Origin: Gerris lacustris
Taxonomy: Eukaryota > Arthropoda > Insecta > Hemiptera > Gerridae
Assembly: GCA_951217055.1 (NCBI GenBank)
Contig: OX578280.1
Location: forward strand, 4,898,001-4,962,000
Length of the DNA: 64,000 nucleotides
Direction of reading: 5' to 3'
The position numbers and the translations under genes are program-made. The notes beneath the pieces were generated by a model. That model was not told where the DNA came from. It worked only from the letters and a program-made list of their open reading frames with translations, and ran no database searches. This document shows positions 31,764-42,388 of this stretch, one piece after another. The first letter of the stretch is position 1. Every line of letters starts with the position of its first letter.

Positions 31764-32265
31764 TTGTTTCAAAAGCACCAGAATATAAACGAGTTTTCAA
31801 CGCTTGAGTGAATAATATATTTATAAAATATAAAAAAATAAAATAAAAGGAGTGAAGGGAGCTGAGTGTTGCTGTTGCTCCTTATTCCTCTTTCCTAAGT
31901 GTTGCTGTTGCTGCTTGCAACAGGATATGTTGAGTGTTTAAGTGACATATTCCCCCGGGCTTACTCTTCAGGCTTCAAACTCAACAAAACAGCGTCTTTC
32001 CATTCACTAGAACTTACTTCAAATATAAAACAACTAGCATCCTTACAATAAAGAAAAAAATTCTTGTTTTACAATCCATTCCACTTTATTTTAACTTTGT
32101 TTTCTACTCAAAGTACAAATTGAAGTACGAAACTAAAAATAAATAATATCTAATATAGCAGTATGTCCCCATTTTGAGTTGCCTATAGCTGTAAATGACA
32201 AAATATTTTACTTTAAATCAAATTATAATATCAATAACTACGGGAGACATTCAGAGAATAAACAG
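31760..32265. other. No gene recognised
   Basis: A GTTGCTGTTGCTsCTT duplication occurs near 31869-31915; otherwise AT-rich DNA. AATTATAATATCAATAACTACGGGAGAC at its end resembles an arm of the tRNA-like fold-back family. Confidence 0.4.
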
Positions 32266-32269
32266 GTCA

Positions 32270-33985
32270 AGTGTGTGCTAGTCAGCTCACAGCGAGGGTC
32301 CAAAGGCAACCCTGTATAGTTTAAGTAGTACCCTATTGATGGTGTTTTTAGGGTTTTGTAGATACTTCTCAAAACCCTTATACCGAGGGTGATGTGTCCG
32401 TCCGTCCGTCGCTCTTTGGTTCATAGGGCCCGAACCGTTTAAGCGAAAGTACTGAAATTTGAAACACTGGTGCAACTTTTTGACCCAACCACAGGAAAAA
32501 TATACAGAAGTTCATAATTAGATTTGCGCATGCGCAATTCGAAAAAATGTGGTAAACTCAAAAATTTATATTTTTTTTAATTTTTGAGTAGGGTATCAAA
32601 TGAAAGCTGCTGAAGAGTAGGACACAAATATATATATGCTTTTTTAAATGTTGCATTCCTTATTGGTTAAATAAATCAAAATATACCCAAAGAAAATTCC
32701 CCCCCCCCCCCAACCACTATAGATCCGCTAGCGCTAAAATTTCGAAATAATTCATGCTAATATCTTATTGTGGGGCGATGAAAATTCCGGGAGTTCATCC
32801 CAAATTTTCAAAAATTGTTAATTTTGGGCGCGAAAAAGTGAAGTGCGCCCAAAATTTTATTTTTTTAAAATTTCGTGTTGGGTATTAAATGAAAGCTGCT
32901 GAAGAGTAGGACATAAATATGTATATATGCTTTTTTAAAATTTGCATTCCTTATAGGGGAAAAAAATAAAAATATACCCCAAAAAAATTCCCCCCCCCAA
33001 CCACTATAGATCGGCTGGTGCTAAAATTTCGAAATAATTCATACTAATAGCTTATAGTGAGGCGATGATATTTCCGGGAGTTCATTCCCAGGTTTTAAAA
33101 ATTACCAATTTTGTGCGCGAAAATTTGGAGTGCGCCCAAAATTTTATTTTTTAAAAATTTTGAGTTGGGTATCAAATGAAAGCTGCTGAAGAGTAGGATA
33201 CAAATATATATTTGCTTTTTTAAACTTTTAAGTCAAAATATACCCCCAAAAAAATCCCCCCCCAAATTTTATATATTGGCTGGTCTTAAAAGTTTGAAAT
33301 GATTCATGGTTACACCGTATGGTTGGGCGATGAAAATTTCCTAAAAAATGAAATTTATCTTGTCGTTATTACCTATAAAAAATATTGTGACCTCCCGGGG
33401 GATCGAACCCGGGACCCTTAGGATCGAAGAAAATAAAACATAATTACATAACGGGTATGCTTAATCATCTACAAAACCCTAAAATGTACTTGGACGCAAG
33501 TACTTTTCTGTGATTTTTTAAAATGCTAAAAAGCTTACTTTGAACCATTCTAAGGGTCAGATATTCTCAAAACACACTCTGATAAAGTATTTTTTTGCCA
33601 CTGAACCGGACTACAACCATATAAATACATCGAAAAGACCATAATTATAAAAAACGTATTTTGTCAATAAATAATAAAATAATATTTTTTTTGAAATTTC
33701 CAAAAAGTGGTATCTTTACATTTGGTCGAAGAATGTTCAGGATTTTTTCAGATTTTTTGCAGTTCACATAAGCGAGATAGAGGGGGGGGGGGACATGTTT
33801 TAAACCCGCTTCAAACTCGCCTACGCTCGCCCTATCAAAGTTACAAGACAGGTACAAGACAATACATGCCAAATTTCAAAGTGATCGGACGAAAGGTGTA
33901 GCCGTGAGAGCACGCGAGAGGACGGACGGACAGACACACGCAGGAAAATATAAGGGTCCTTGGTTTTGCCTACGGACCCTAAAAA
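32270..33985 (-). repeat. GGGTCCGTAGGC family, copy 2, split by an insertion
   Basis: The minus strand from 33985 (TTAGGGTCCGTAGGCAAAAC) to 33525 follows copy 1 (795-1395) closely. The remaining end (32270-32345: CACAGCGAGGGTCC, then CCTATTGATGGTGTTT) lies on the other side of the element 32345-33515. Comparison with the uninterrupted copy 1 near 1405-1425 shows the insertion point. Confidence 0.8.
32345..33515 (+). mobile_element. GGGTTTTGTAGA element, copy 1, with internal 290 bp tandem units
   Basis: The outer ends are TTAGGGTTTTGTAGAT and its inverse ATCTACAAAACCCTAA, followed on the right by the hairpin GTACTTGGACGCAAGTAC. Inside are three tandem units of about 290 bp marked by GGGTATcAAATGAAAGCTGC at 32589, 32880 and 33166, each with a poly-C run. 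A CCCGGGGGATCGAACCCGGG segment at about 33393 resembles a pol III B-box arm. A second, inverted copy is at 35310-36535. Confidence 0.75.
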
Positions 33986-33989
33986 TAGA

Positions 33990-34225
33990 CCCCCGCACCG
34001 GGACTCGAACCACGGGTCCTCCTATTAATCCGTTACAGGTGCTCTTACCAACTTAGCTATACGGAAGAATGATTTTTCTCTGTCGTTACCGATACAAATT
34101 CCCCGAATCCAAGCTTTCAATATTATTCTATAAATCTAGAGAGCCAAATATTCACGGCAATAGAACTAGACCGAGAATTAACGCTTATAATTATAAAGTA
34201 CTCAATTAGTACCTGTACCTAGTAC
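33990..34225 (-). repeat. tRNA-like element, minus strand
   Basis: The minus strand from about 34072 to 33990 folds as a tRNA-like structure. It has the 7-bp acceptor TTCCGTA/TGCGGGG (with G-U pairs), an A-box TAGCTAAGTTGGTAAGAGC and a B-box GGTTCGAGTCC. The anticodon loop is enlarged to nine bases and the T stem is imperfect, so this is a decayed tRNA-derived domain and not a tRNA gene. It continues as TTTTTCTCTGTCGTTACCGA into the family's flank. Confidence 0.7.
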
Positions 34226-34252
34226 AATCTATTATAGAAATTCAAATTTTTG

Positions 34253-34585
34253 GTAGTTTTCATACTACGGAAAGATTAAATTTTACTTTAAATAAAATTA
34301 TAATTATCAATAATTACTTGGTGAATATTTGGCTTTTTAGATTTATAGAATAAGATTGAAAGCTTGGATTCGGGGAATTTGTATCGGTAACGACAGAGAA
34401 AAATCATTCTCCTTTATAGCTCAGTTGGTAAGAGCACCTGTATCGGATTATTAGGAGGACCCGTGGTTCGAGTCCAGGTGCGGGGGTCTATTTTTCTCTG
34501 TATGTCTCCCGTAGTTATTGATAATTATAATTTGATTTAAAGTAAAATTTAATCTTTCCGTAGTATGAAAACAATCAAAAACTTA
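34253..34585 (+). mobile_element. Fold-back element with tRNA-like centre
   Basis: Terminal arms of about 70 bp (TTTGGTAGTTTTCATACTAC, GGAAAGATTAAATTTTACTT and onward) are inverted at the right. Between them is the tRNA-like part 34408-34490: A-box TAGCTCAGTTGGTAAGAGC and B-box GGTTCGAGTCC. GACAGAGAAAAAT before it and ATTTTTCTCTGT after it form an inner inverted pair. The acceptor does not pair well, so it is not a functional tRNA gene. Confidence 0.7.
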
Positions 34586-34589
34586 AAAA

Positions 34590-35305
34590 TTTGGACAAAA
34601 TATATTATTTTTCGAGAAAAAGTTATTCTTTATAATAACTTTTGCTTGTTTTGAAATGAAGAATTATCATATTACAAAATTTCGAACAATGTAAACCGCA
34701 ACCAAAAATTACGATTTTCAAAAACAGTACCAAGAGTAAAGTGAGGTTATTTTTGATTTTTCGAAAAAATGTTACTCTTTATAAAATTGTTTATTTAATA
34801 TTCTAAAGGTAATTTATGTCATAAAAAAATATGTCAGAAATTACCCCCTCACTACAATCTCCGGTTCGGGTTGCCTTTACGTGTAAATTAAAAATATATA
34901 AATATATTTTGAAAACAGTCACTCTTTATAAAAATGTATGCTTGTTCTAAAACGAAGATTAATCGTACAAAAAATGTTGTACAATGCACTTTGTACCCAA
35001 AAAGTACAAATCTCAAAATTTATTCAAGATATTTAAGTGTAATTATTTTAAACTTATTAAGAAAAAAGTTATTTTTTATTATATTTTCTGTATTGTCTAA
35101 TATGAAGATTTATCTAGTTAAAATAATTGTTCCATTTACTCTTCCTAAAAAGTACAAATCTTATTTCAAAATTTGTTCAAAGTTTTGTTTAATATATGTA
35201 CACAAAATATTTTACTTTTTTGTGAAAACTATAAGATGTGTACTTTTAACGTACCGAGTATATAGTACAATTATTTTAACTAGATAAACCTTCATATTAG
35301 ACAAT
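34590..35305. other. AT-rich spacer between inverted elements
   Basis: No gene. The 117-codon frame at 34934-35287 is a Lys/Ile/Phe-rich chance frame. CGAGAAAAAGTTATTCTTTA at 34614-34633 recurs inverted at about 36539-36560. Confidence 0.45.
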
Positions 35306-35309
35306 ACAG

Positions 35310-36535
35310 AAAAATCACAGGGAAGTACTTGCGTCCAAGTACTTTTTAGGGTTTTGTAGAAAATTAAGCATGCCCGTTATGTAATTATGATTTTATTCTT
35401 CGATCTCAAGGGTCCGGGTTCGATCCCCCGGGGGGTCACATCGTTTTTCATCAGTAATAACGACTAGAAAAATTCATTTTTTCAGACCATTTCCATCGCT
35501 TCACCAAAAGGTATAACCATGAATTATTTCGAAATTTTAGGACCACCCGTTGTATAGTGGTTGGGGAGGGGGGAAATTTTTGGGGGTATATTTTGACTTA
35601 TAAAATTAATAAAGAATGAAAAATTTAAAAAAGCAAATATATATTTGAATCCTACTCTTCACCAGATTTCATATGATACCCAACTCAAAATTTTAAAAAA
35701 ATAAAATTTTTAATAAAAAATTTAATAAAAATTTTTTTAAATAAAAGAAAATTTCAAATTTTCGTGCCCAAAATTGGCAATTTTTTAAAATTTGGGATGA
35801 ACTCCCGGAATTTTCATCGCCCCACAATAAGGCATTAGCATGAATTATTTCGAAATTTTAGGACCAGCCGAAGTATAGTGGTTGGGGGGGGGATATTTTT
35901 TTTGGTATATTTTGATTTTTTTACCCAATAAGGAATGCAAAATTTAAAAATGTATGTATATATTTGCGTCCTACTCTTCAGCAGCTTTCATTTGATACCC
36001 AACTCAAAATAAAAAAATAAAAAATTTTGGCGCACTTCAAATTTTCGCGGCCAAAATTGGCAATTTATTAAAATTTGGGATGAACTCCCGGAATTTTCAT
36101 CGCCCCACAATAAGGCATTAGCATGAATTATTTCGAAATTTTAGGACCAGCCGAAGTATAGTGACTGGGGGGGGGGGGGGATTTTTTTTGGGTATATTTT
36201 GATTTTTTTACCCAATAAGGAATGCAACAATTACAAAAGCTTATATATATTTGCGTCCTACTCTTCAGCAGCTTTCATTTGATACCCCACTCGAAAATTA
36301 AAAATATATAAATTTTTGAGTTTACAACATTTTTGCGAATTGCGCATGCGCATATTTAATTTTGAACTTCTATATATTTTTCCTGTGGTTGGGTCAAAAT
36401 GTTACACCAGTATTTCAAATTTCAGCTCTTTAGCTTAAACGGTTCGGGCCCTATGAACCAAAGCGCGACGGACAGACGGACACATCACCCTCGGCATAAG
36501 GGTTTTGAGAAGAATCTACAAAACCCTAAAAAATT
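35310..36535 (-). mobile_element. GGGTTTTGTAGA element, copy 2 (inverted)
   Basis: From the hairpin side (CACAGGGAAGTACTTGCGTC) to the end GATTCTTCTCAAAACCCTTA/TCTACAAAACCCTAA read on the minus strand, it matches copy 1 throughout. It has three internal units (CAGCTTTCATTTGATACCC at about 35660, 35980 and 36261), poly-G runs at about 35886 and 36169, and the CGGGTTCGATCCCCCGGG segment at 35411. The two copies form an inverted repeat of about 1.2 kb arms around a 1.8 kb spacer. Confidence 0.78.
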
Positions 36536-36950
36536 ATAAAGAATAACTTTTTTCTCGAAAACATTTTTTTTTTTAATTTACACCTATTAGCAACTCGAAC
36601 TGGGGGCATATTGTATATATGGGGTATATACACCCTTAAAGTCCCCTTCGGCCATGACCTAGCCTTACCTCGATACAAATCCTTCCATGACTCCATCGTC
36701 TAACACCCTAATCCATTACAACCTTTCATTACCATTAATTCCTGGAAATCCTCCTCGACGTCTAAAAAGGCTGTGCAATGCTTAACTTCTAAAAAATATA
36801 TGTATTAATTATATTAACTCAAGCTAGTATACTGATAATGGATAGTTCCTCACTTGAAGTCACTCAAGCCATTGTAAAAACTCACATCAATATTGCTTAT
36901 AACATGTAAAATTATGTAGTTGTAATTTTTTAATAAATTAAAAAAAAAGT
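36536..36950. other. No gene recognised
   Basis: No coding frame or repeat relation was recognised. Confidence 0.4.
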
Positions 36951-36954
36951 AAGA

Positions 36955-37450
36955 GAAAATAGTATATTATGTTACTAGGCTGTGAAGTGAGTTTTTTCTT
37001 TACCGCGGCAATAATATTGCCAAGGTAAAGAAAAAACATTTCACAGTCGCGTAGCATATGCTATTTTTTCCGAGGTAACAGACAATGAAAAAACATTAAA
37101 TATTAATAAATAATCAATATAATAATAACAAATATTAGTACATACTTAAGATTTAAAAAAATAAACCTTAAAAAGAGGTTACACTATAAGAAAAGATAAA
37201 TTAAACGCATTGACATCTAGCGGAATTAAATCGTACTAAGCATTTCTACAAAGACTGGAGCGCTACTAACGGAAGTTTTGACAACTGCCAGCAGTACAAT
37301 GAAAACTTTTTTCGTCCTAGGACGTAAAAATTTTTTTCTTTACAGCTAGGAGTAATGAAAAGATTTTTTAAGTCCACGTAATGAAAAAATGGATTTTAGC
37401 TATGTTTTTTAGGCTCTAAAGTTACAATTTCACAGCCTACCACGGAAAAA
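36955..37450 (+). repeat. Family D element, copy 1
   Basis: It opens AATAGTATATTATGTTACTA and GGCTGTGAAGTGAGTTTTTT. The inverse, AAAAAACATTTCACAGTCGC and GTAGCATATGCTATTTTTTC, follows at 37030-37070. It then continues with the family's body (ACATCTAGCGGAATTAAATC and GTAATGAAAAAATGGATTTT) to CACAGCCTACCACGGAAAAA. A second copy in the same direction is at 47337-47870. Confidence 0.8.
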
Positions 37451-37860
37451 CTTCTTTTAAGTACGCAATAGAACACTAGAAAGCTATGTGCCACACTAAT
37501 TGGCACACTATTTAAGAATATTATAATATATTTCTTACTTACTTGAGATTCTCTTAATCTTCATAAAATACTCAAAAAGTTAATTCCTACTTTGCTTCTG
37601 ATAAAGATATCTGAAATATAAAAAGGAAAATAAAATAATAATATTTCTATTGGCTCAGTAAATCAAGGTAATCCTAAAACAAAGGATATAAAATAAAACC
37701 TCTCTTTGTTAAAGAAAGGGATAATTTGATTTGATGACTTTTTTATAGGGTTATAAAAAATGAAATGACTTGAGTATAAAATATAATTATATCTTTTTCA
37801 ATATAAAAATGAAATAAAACAAAATAGTATGGAATAAATAAAATTAGTAATATATACAAT
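37451..37860. other. No gene recognised
   Basis: AT-rich sequence without a recognised repeat. Confidence 0.4.
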
Positions 37861-37879
37861 ACATACACACACACACACA

Positions 37880-37974
<95 letters not shown>
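37861..37974. repeat. (CA)n/(TA)n microsatellite
   Basis: A short CA run turns into a long TA run that stops exactly at the MITE end at 37975. Confidence 0.95.
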
Positions 37975-37977
<3 letters not shown>

Positions 37978-38777
37978 GGTGATCCAAAAGTTCGGCAACG
38001 GCTTAATATCTTCGGTTATAATTGAGATATCAAGTTCCAGTTACCGGGTATCTAAATCAGCCAAAATGGCGGACACTCAAAGTTAAAAAAGTCCCTCTTT
38101 TTTTCTTATTCTCAATAGTTTAGTTAGAAATAAAAAAATCGGTCCGAGACACCTCAGACTAACTTTCTCATGTAATCTCTGTCCCAGATCCCAGAAAACC
38201 TAGTTCATTATCAAGTCATAGTTTCCGAGATATTGATAAAAATAAATCTCATTTGGTTAAAAAATCGAAAACAAAAAGTAAACAACCACCTGTTGAACAC
38301 ATTTTAATTAAAAATAAATTAAATAAGCATCACGTAGGTTTATCATTAAAGCGAGCTTAATGCAATAAATATTTAATTTTATATTCAAGTTTCCTGGGAT
38401 CTGGGGCCGAGATTATATGAGAAAGTTTATCTGAGTTGTCTCGGACCGATTTTTTTATATCTAACTAAACTATTGAAAATAAAAAAAAAACATTTTAAAC
38501 TTTGAGTGTCCGCCATTTTGGAACGGGAGTAGATAGAAAGCTCGGGTTTGCGGTAAATGTTTTATTTTTTTAAGGGCTTTCCAAAAATGTATCACTTTAT
38601 GGGTGTTCCAATTCAAAATTTCAAAGTTGCATCCAATATGGCGGCAACCAATATGGCGGAAAAAATGATTACCCACCAAAAAAGTAGTTTTTTACAAATG
38701 ATTAAAACGGGAACTTAATATCTCAATTATAACTCAATTATAAGATATTAAGCCGTTGCCGAACTTTTGGATCACCC

Positions 38778-38779
<2 letters not shown>
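37975..38779. mobile_element. 805 bp TIR element inserted in a (TA)n tract
   Basis: The left end CAGGGTGATCCAAAAGTTCG, then GCAACGGCTTAATATCTT, is mirrored by AAGATATTAAGCCGTTGCCG and AACTTTTGGATCACCCTG at the right. (TA)n flanks both sides, so the target was TA, as in Tc1/mariner elements. AATCGGTCCGAGACACCTC and its inverse at about 38430-38455, and GTGTCCGCCATTTTGG and its inverse, make a second inner inverted pair. No transposase frame. Confidence 0.9.

Positions 38780-38864
<85 letters not shown>
38780..38864. repeat. (TA)n microsatellite, right half
   Basis: The continuation of the TA tract interrupted by the MITE, with one TACA variant. Confidence 0.95.
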
Positions 38865-38867
<3 letters not shown>

Positions 38868-38935
38868 ATTTTGAGTAGTTACCGCAAAAGATCTTCAGAA
38901 CAAGCAAGTATTGACGGTAGGGATATCCTCATTTG

Positions 38936-38969
<34 letters not shown>

Positions 38970-39940
38970 AATGCAAATACAATATTTTTATGTAAAATAT
39001 AATAAAATATCAAATTTATCAACGCCTATAGACAAAAATGACTGGTATAATATTGGGGCATGTTTTTATATTATATTTATATATTATATTTTTTTATATT
39101 TTTTCCAAGGCTTCAATCTTGTTCCCTTGTTTTGAAATTCATCTGGAGAAAGCAGTGAAAATGAAGGCGATATAACAAAGAAAATTAGAAATTGTTGGCT
39201 CAAGTTTTCTTTCTTTCCTTCTCAGAACTCCATGTTAAGAAAACTTGACGAGATAAAACAAACAAACTTACTGGGAAAAGAAAAATAAATATATAGATTT
39301 CCTCTTCCACCTTAACTTTAGAAATAGTTTTGAAAAATAAGCTTAAAAAAAGTTTCGGACAAAGTATAATAATACCATCAACATCACTTCTCTTGAAATT
39401 CTTTTGAGAATATTTATTTAAAGAAAAAATATTATTTATAATTTTTTTTAAATAAATAAATGATTTTTTTTTTAAAGTAGCTATCTTAGTTGGTAAAATT
39501 CTTTATCAAATTATTTATTAATGTTAAAATGGAAAAAAAGTTTATCTTGAAGTTATTATTTTTAAAGCAAAAATATTTCAACGGAACTGGATAAATGGAG
39601 AATGTTTTTATATCGAAAAGAATTATCAGAACTTTGGACAAACTTAATTAATTATTTTATAATAAATATTAAAATATTATTGATTCATCTTTACAGAATT
39701 ATGGTTAGAAACGTTCTGATAAACTCTTTCATATTATATTGTTAAAAGATTATAAATGGTGGTAAAGAAAAGAAAAAAGTATCTGTGAGACTCTCACGCA
39801 TTAGAAGTGAAACTTAAGTTCTAGAAACACTTGATTTTATGTTCCCTCCTATAATATTAATATAATATAATTATATAAATATGTCATAATATATAATTAA
39901 GAGTTTATATCGTTCCTAAAAGAAGCACACTAATAACTAA
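38865..39940. other. AT-rich DNA, nothing recognised
   Basis: A further TA run lies at about 38935-38970. No coding frame is supported. Confidence 0.4.
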
Positions 39941-39944
39941 TTGG

Positions 39945-40544
39945 TTTATATGATAATCCAACACAGACTAGTACATAACGCGTCTAGTGCGGAAAGTAGC
40001 ATTTTGCATGCGAGTGTGGAGTTTGCAACCGAGCGATAGCGAGGGTAGTAAAACCACACGAGCAATGCAAAATGCCGTTTTCGCACGAGTTGCGTACCGT
40101 ATTTTATCTGCGATTGTTACATTTAAATAATAAATATAGAAAAAATAAACATGCTGTATGTAAGTTCGTATCTCTCTCTTGATAAAGATTGCATTAATTC
40201 TTGAGTTGTATTTTTTGCCGAATTAATTATTTTTGGAGGAGTATTATTCTCCACATTTTCGTCAAAGTCACTTGATTCACTCATTGTTTTTCACTAAAAA
40301 CTCGATATAAACAGTTAATTTAATAAAAGAACACCAAATTAGTTTTGTTAAATGTAAACACACTCGGTAATCGTGCGTAAAGCTGAAGAATTCCTCTTCT
40401 TTACCGCACTAGCGTGGTAAAGAAGAGGAATTATTCAGAACTATGAGACGCGCATGCGCAATGAATACAAGTACGTAAATAATCACTTTCTACGCATCTA
40501 AACAGAGATATAATGTTTATATTTCGTATCAATCGTAGATAAAA
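39945..40544 (-). repeat. Family A element, copy 4 (inverted, complete)
   Basis: On the minus strand it runs from TTTTATCTACGATTGATACG (40544) through a 54-nt near-palindrome (40384-40437), the leader, the short ORF (40123-40284) and AACAATCGCAGATAAAATAC, to the tail ending CGCGTTATGTACTAG. The tail has CCCTCGCTATCGCTCGG as its CpG island. Confidence 0.82.
40123..40284 (-). CDS. Family A conserved short ORF (copy 4), best tyrosine-recombinase-like match
   Basis: 53 codons, ATG at 40284. The protein starts MSESSDFDENVENNTPP and includes QELMQSLSRERYELTY before it runs into Phe/Ile-rich sequence and a TAA. The SRERYELTYxxF block fits the first helix of the core-binding domain found in Crypton-type tyrosine recombinases and their domesticated relatives. 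The catalytic R-H-R-Y residues are not encoded. The first 35 residues are acidic and Asn/Ser-rich. The conservation of the frame among copies is greater than that of the flanking AT-rich sequence, but this was judged by eye. Confidence 0.5.
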   Translation of the reverse strand: MSESSDFDENVENNTPPKIINSAKNTTQELMQSLSRERYELTYSMFIFSIFII

Positions 40545-40994
40545 TATATTTACATCATCAGGGTAACTTACATATGGGCTTTTAACTTACAATTTTTTTA
40601 TTTTAATAATATAAACAAACCTGTTTTATAAATTGACATTATTGACAATTAATGTCTGTTAAAGAATCTTGTCTTGTTTCTACATAAGAAGAGAGATGAA
40701 TAACAAATTTAAAAATTGGATATAATATTGTGATATCAGATACTGAGGTTATTGGTGTCAGTTATAAAATTTACGGTGTTATTAATTTTAGATATATGGT
40801 ACATTTCAAGGATATTTCTTCTATAAAAATCTCTCTTCTTATGTAGAAACAAGACAAGATTCTTTAACAGACACTAATTGTCAATAATGTCAATTTATAA
40901 AACAGGTTTGTTTATATTAATAAAATAAAAAAATAAAAAAATTGTAAGTTAAAAGCCCATATGTAAGTTACCCTGATGATGTAAATATATTTTA
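40545..40994. repeat. Fold-back repeat, about 155 bp arms
   Basis: TATATTTACATCATCAGGGT, AACTTACATATGGGCTTTTA, CTTGTCTTGTTTCTACATAA and the text between are repeated inverted at the right (TTACCCTGATGATGTAAATA). The central 130 bp are unique. It begins exactly at the end of family A copy 4. Confidence 0.85.
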
Positions 40995-41018
40995 CGAATT
41001 TAGTTGGTAAAAACTTAG

Positions 41019-41045
41019 TTTTTTTTTTTTTTTTTTTTTTTTTTT
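41019..41045. repeat. Poly-T run
   Basis: 27 T, just right of the fold-back repeat. Confidence 0.9.
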
Positions 41046-41330
41046 CTTTAGAGCGTATCTCAATAACTCTCTCATATCTACACTTTAACGGTTGCTAACT
41101 TAAAATTTAATAAGTAAAGCCGTAGTAATAGTGACAGTGACGCAAATTGTATGCTATGTAAGTAGAACCATAGTTGAAGCCAACGCAAACAAGCTTCTTA
41201 CATTCAACAAAATATGCCAGTCTGTCTGTCAGTAACGTTTACGTGTTGAAATTTGGTACACATGTTCCTCTTACTAATGCTGAGCCACATTTTTTAAGCA
41301 TTTTTAAGTAAGACCAACAGCCACAGTGCT
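41046..41330. other. No gene recognised
   Basis: GTGACGCAAATTGTATGCTA near 41140 resembles the 42-bp duplication at 43506-43589. Confidence 0.4.
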
Positions 41331-41332
41331 TT

Positions 41333-41413
41333 AAAGTGGTAAAGATCGTTAAAACTATTAAAGTGATAAAGATCGTTAAAACTATTAAAGTGATAAAGAT
41401 CGTTAAAACTATT
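41333..41413. repeat. 27-bp tandem repeat, three copies
   Basis: AAAGTGATAAAGATCGTTAA and AACTATT, three times in a row. The first copy has G for A at position 7. Confidence 0.95.
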
Positions 41414-41825
41414 AAAGTGGATTTTAACGTTTAAAATAGAAAAAATACGTTTTCACCAATATCTGTCGTTCTAACGTATCAATTTTATTAATAATTTACT
41501 TGAATTATCTACTGTTCTATTGAAACATGCATGTAAAATTTCAACCTGATACAAGCAAAAGTTTTCGTGTAGTGAAGTGATACATTTTTTAATAGTTTAA
41601 ATGAAGTAGGGCGGGGTGTGAGGGTTGAAGAATAGTCCGACCCCTCCTCACTACACGGCTCTTTACTACAAGCATCCTCTTTAACTATAAACTCTTCATG
41701 ACAATATTTTCTTGATATTCAATATTTAATAAATATTTTTTATTTAATATATTTCTTTAAATTATTTAAATAATTTAAAAGGAAATATTTAAACTATACA
41801 CCCTTGTAATTCAATCAACGCAGTT
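41414..41825. other. No gene recognised
   Basis: Mixed sequence with no supported coding frame. Confidence 0.4.
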
Positions 41826-42387
41826 TAAGATGGCTAGAAGGTGTAATGACGAATAAAACTCAAGTTTTCATAGGAGACGTTTCGACCCTGTTAAGGTCAT
41901 CCTCAGTCCTTTAATTAAATTTTCATTTGTCATGTCGAATTATCCGTTAAAAAATTTTTGTTTTCCGTTTTATCTCCATAAAAGAGAGTCAGATGACATT
42001 TAATTAAATTTAATAATTAATAATTAATTACATACGTAAAATACAAAATGCAACAATAAGATACTAATAAAAACAATTTCACTAACAAAATAAAATATTA
42101 CTTAAAAATTGACTATCACAGCCATGTTAGTGAAATTGTTTTTATTAGTATCTTATTGTTGCATTTTTTATTTTATGTATGTAATTGATTATTAATTATT
42201 AAATTTAATTAAATGACATCTGACTTTCTCTTATGAAGATAAAACGGAAAACAAAAAATTTTTAACGGTAAATTCGACATGACAAATGAAAATTTAATTA
42301 AAGGACTGAGGATGGACCTTAACAGGGTCGAAACGTCTCCTATGAAAACTTGAGTTTTATTCGTCATTACACCTTCTAGCCATCTTA
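41826..42387. repeat. Near-perfect fold-back, 262 bp arms, with hammerhead-like core motif
   Basis: Left arm 41826-42087 and right arm 42125-42387 are reverse complements with few differences, separated by 37 nt. Each arm, read outward, contains CTGAGGATG(G)ACC, a six-base loop region and GGGTCGAAACG. The ends read TAAGATGGCTAGAAGGTGTA. There is no ORF. Confidence 0.92.
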
Positions 42388-42388
42388 A

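Noticed and set aside
33390..33430. tRNA gene around CCCGGGGGATCGAACCCGGG
   Set aside because: Only a B-box-like arm is present; no A-box at the right distance.
34408..34490. Functional tRNA gene
   Set aside because: A- and B-boxes are present, but the acceptor stem does not pair.
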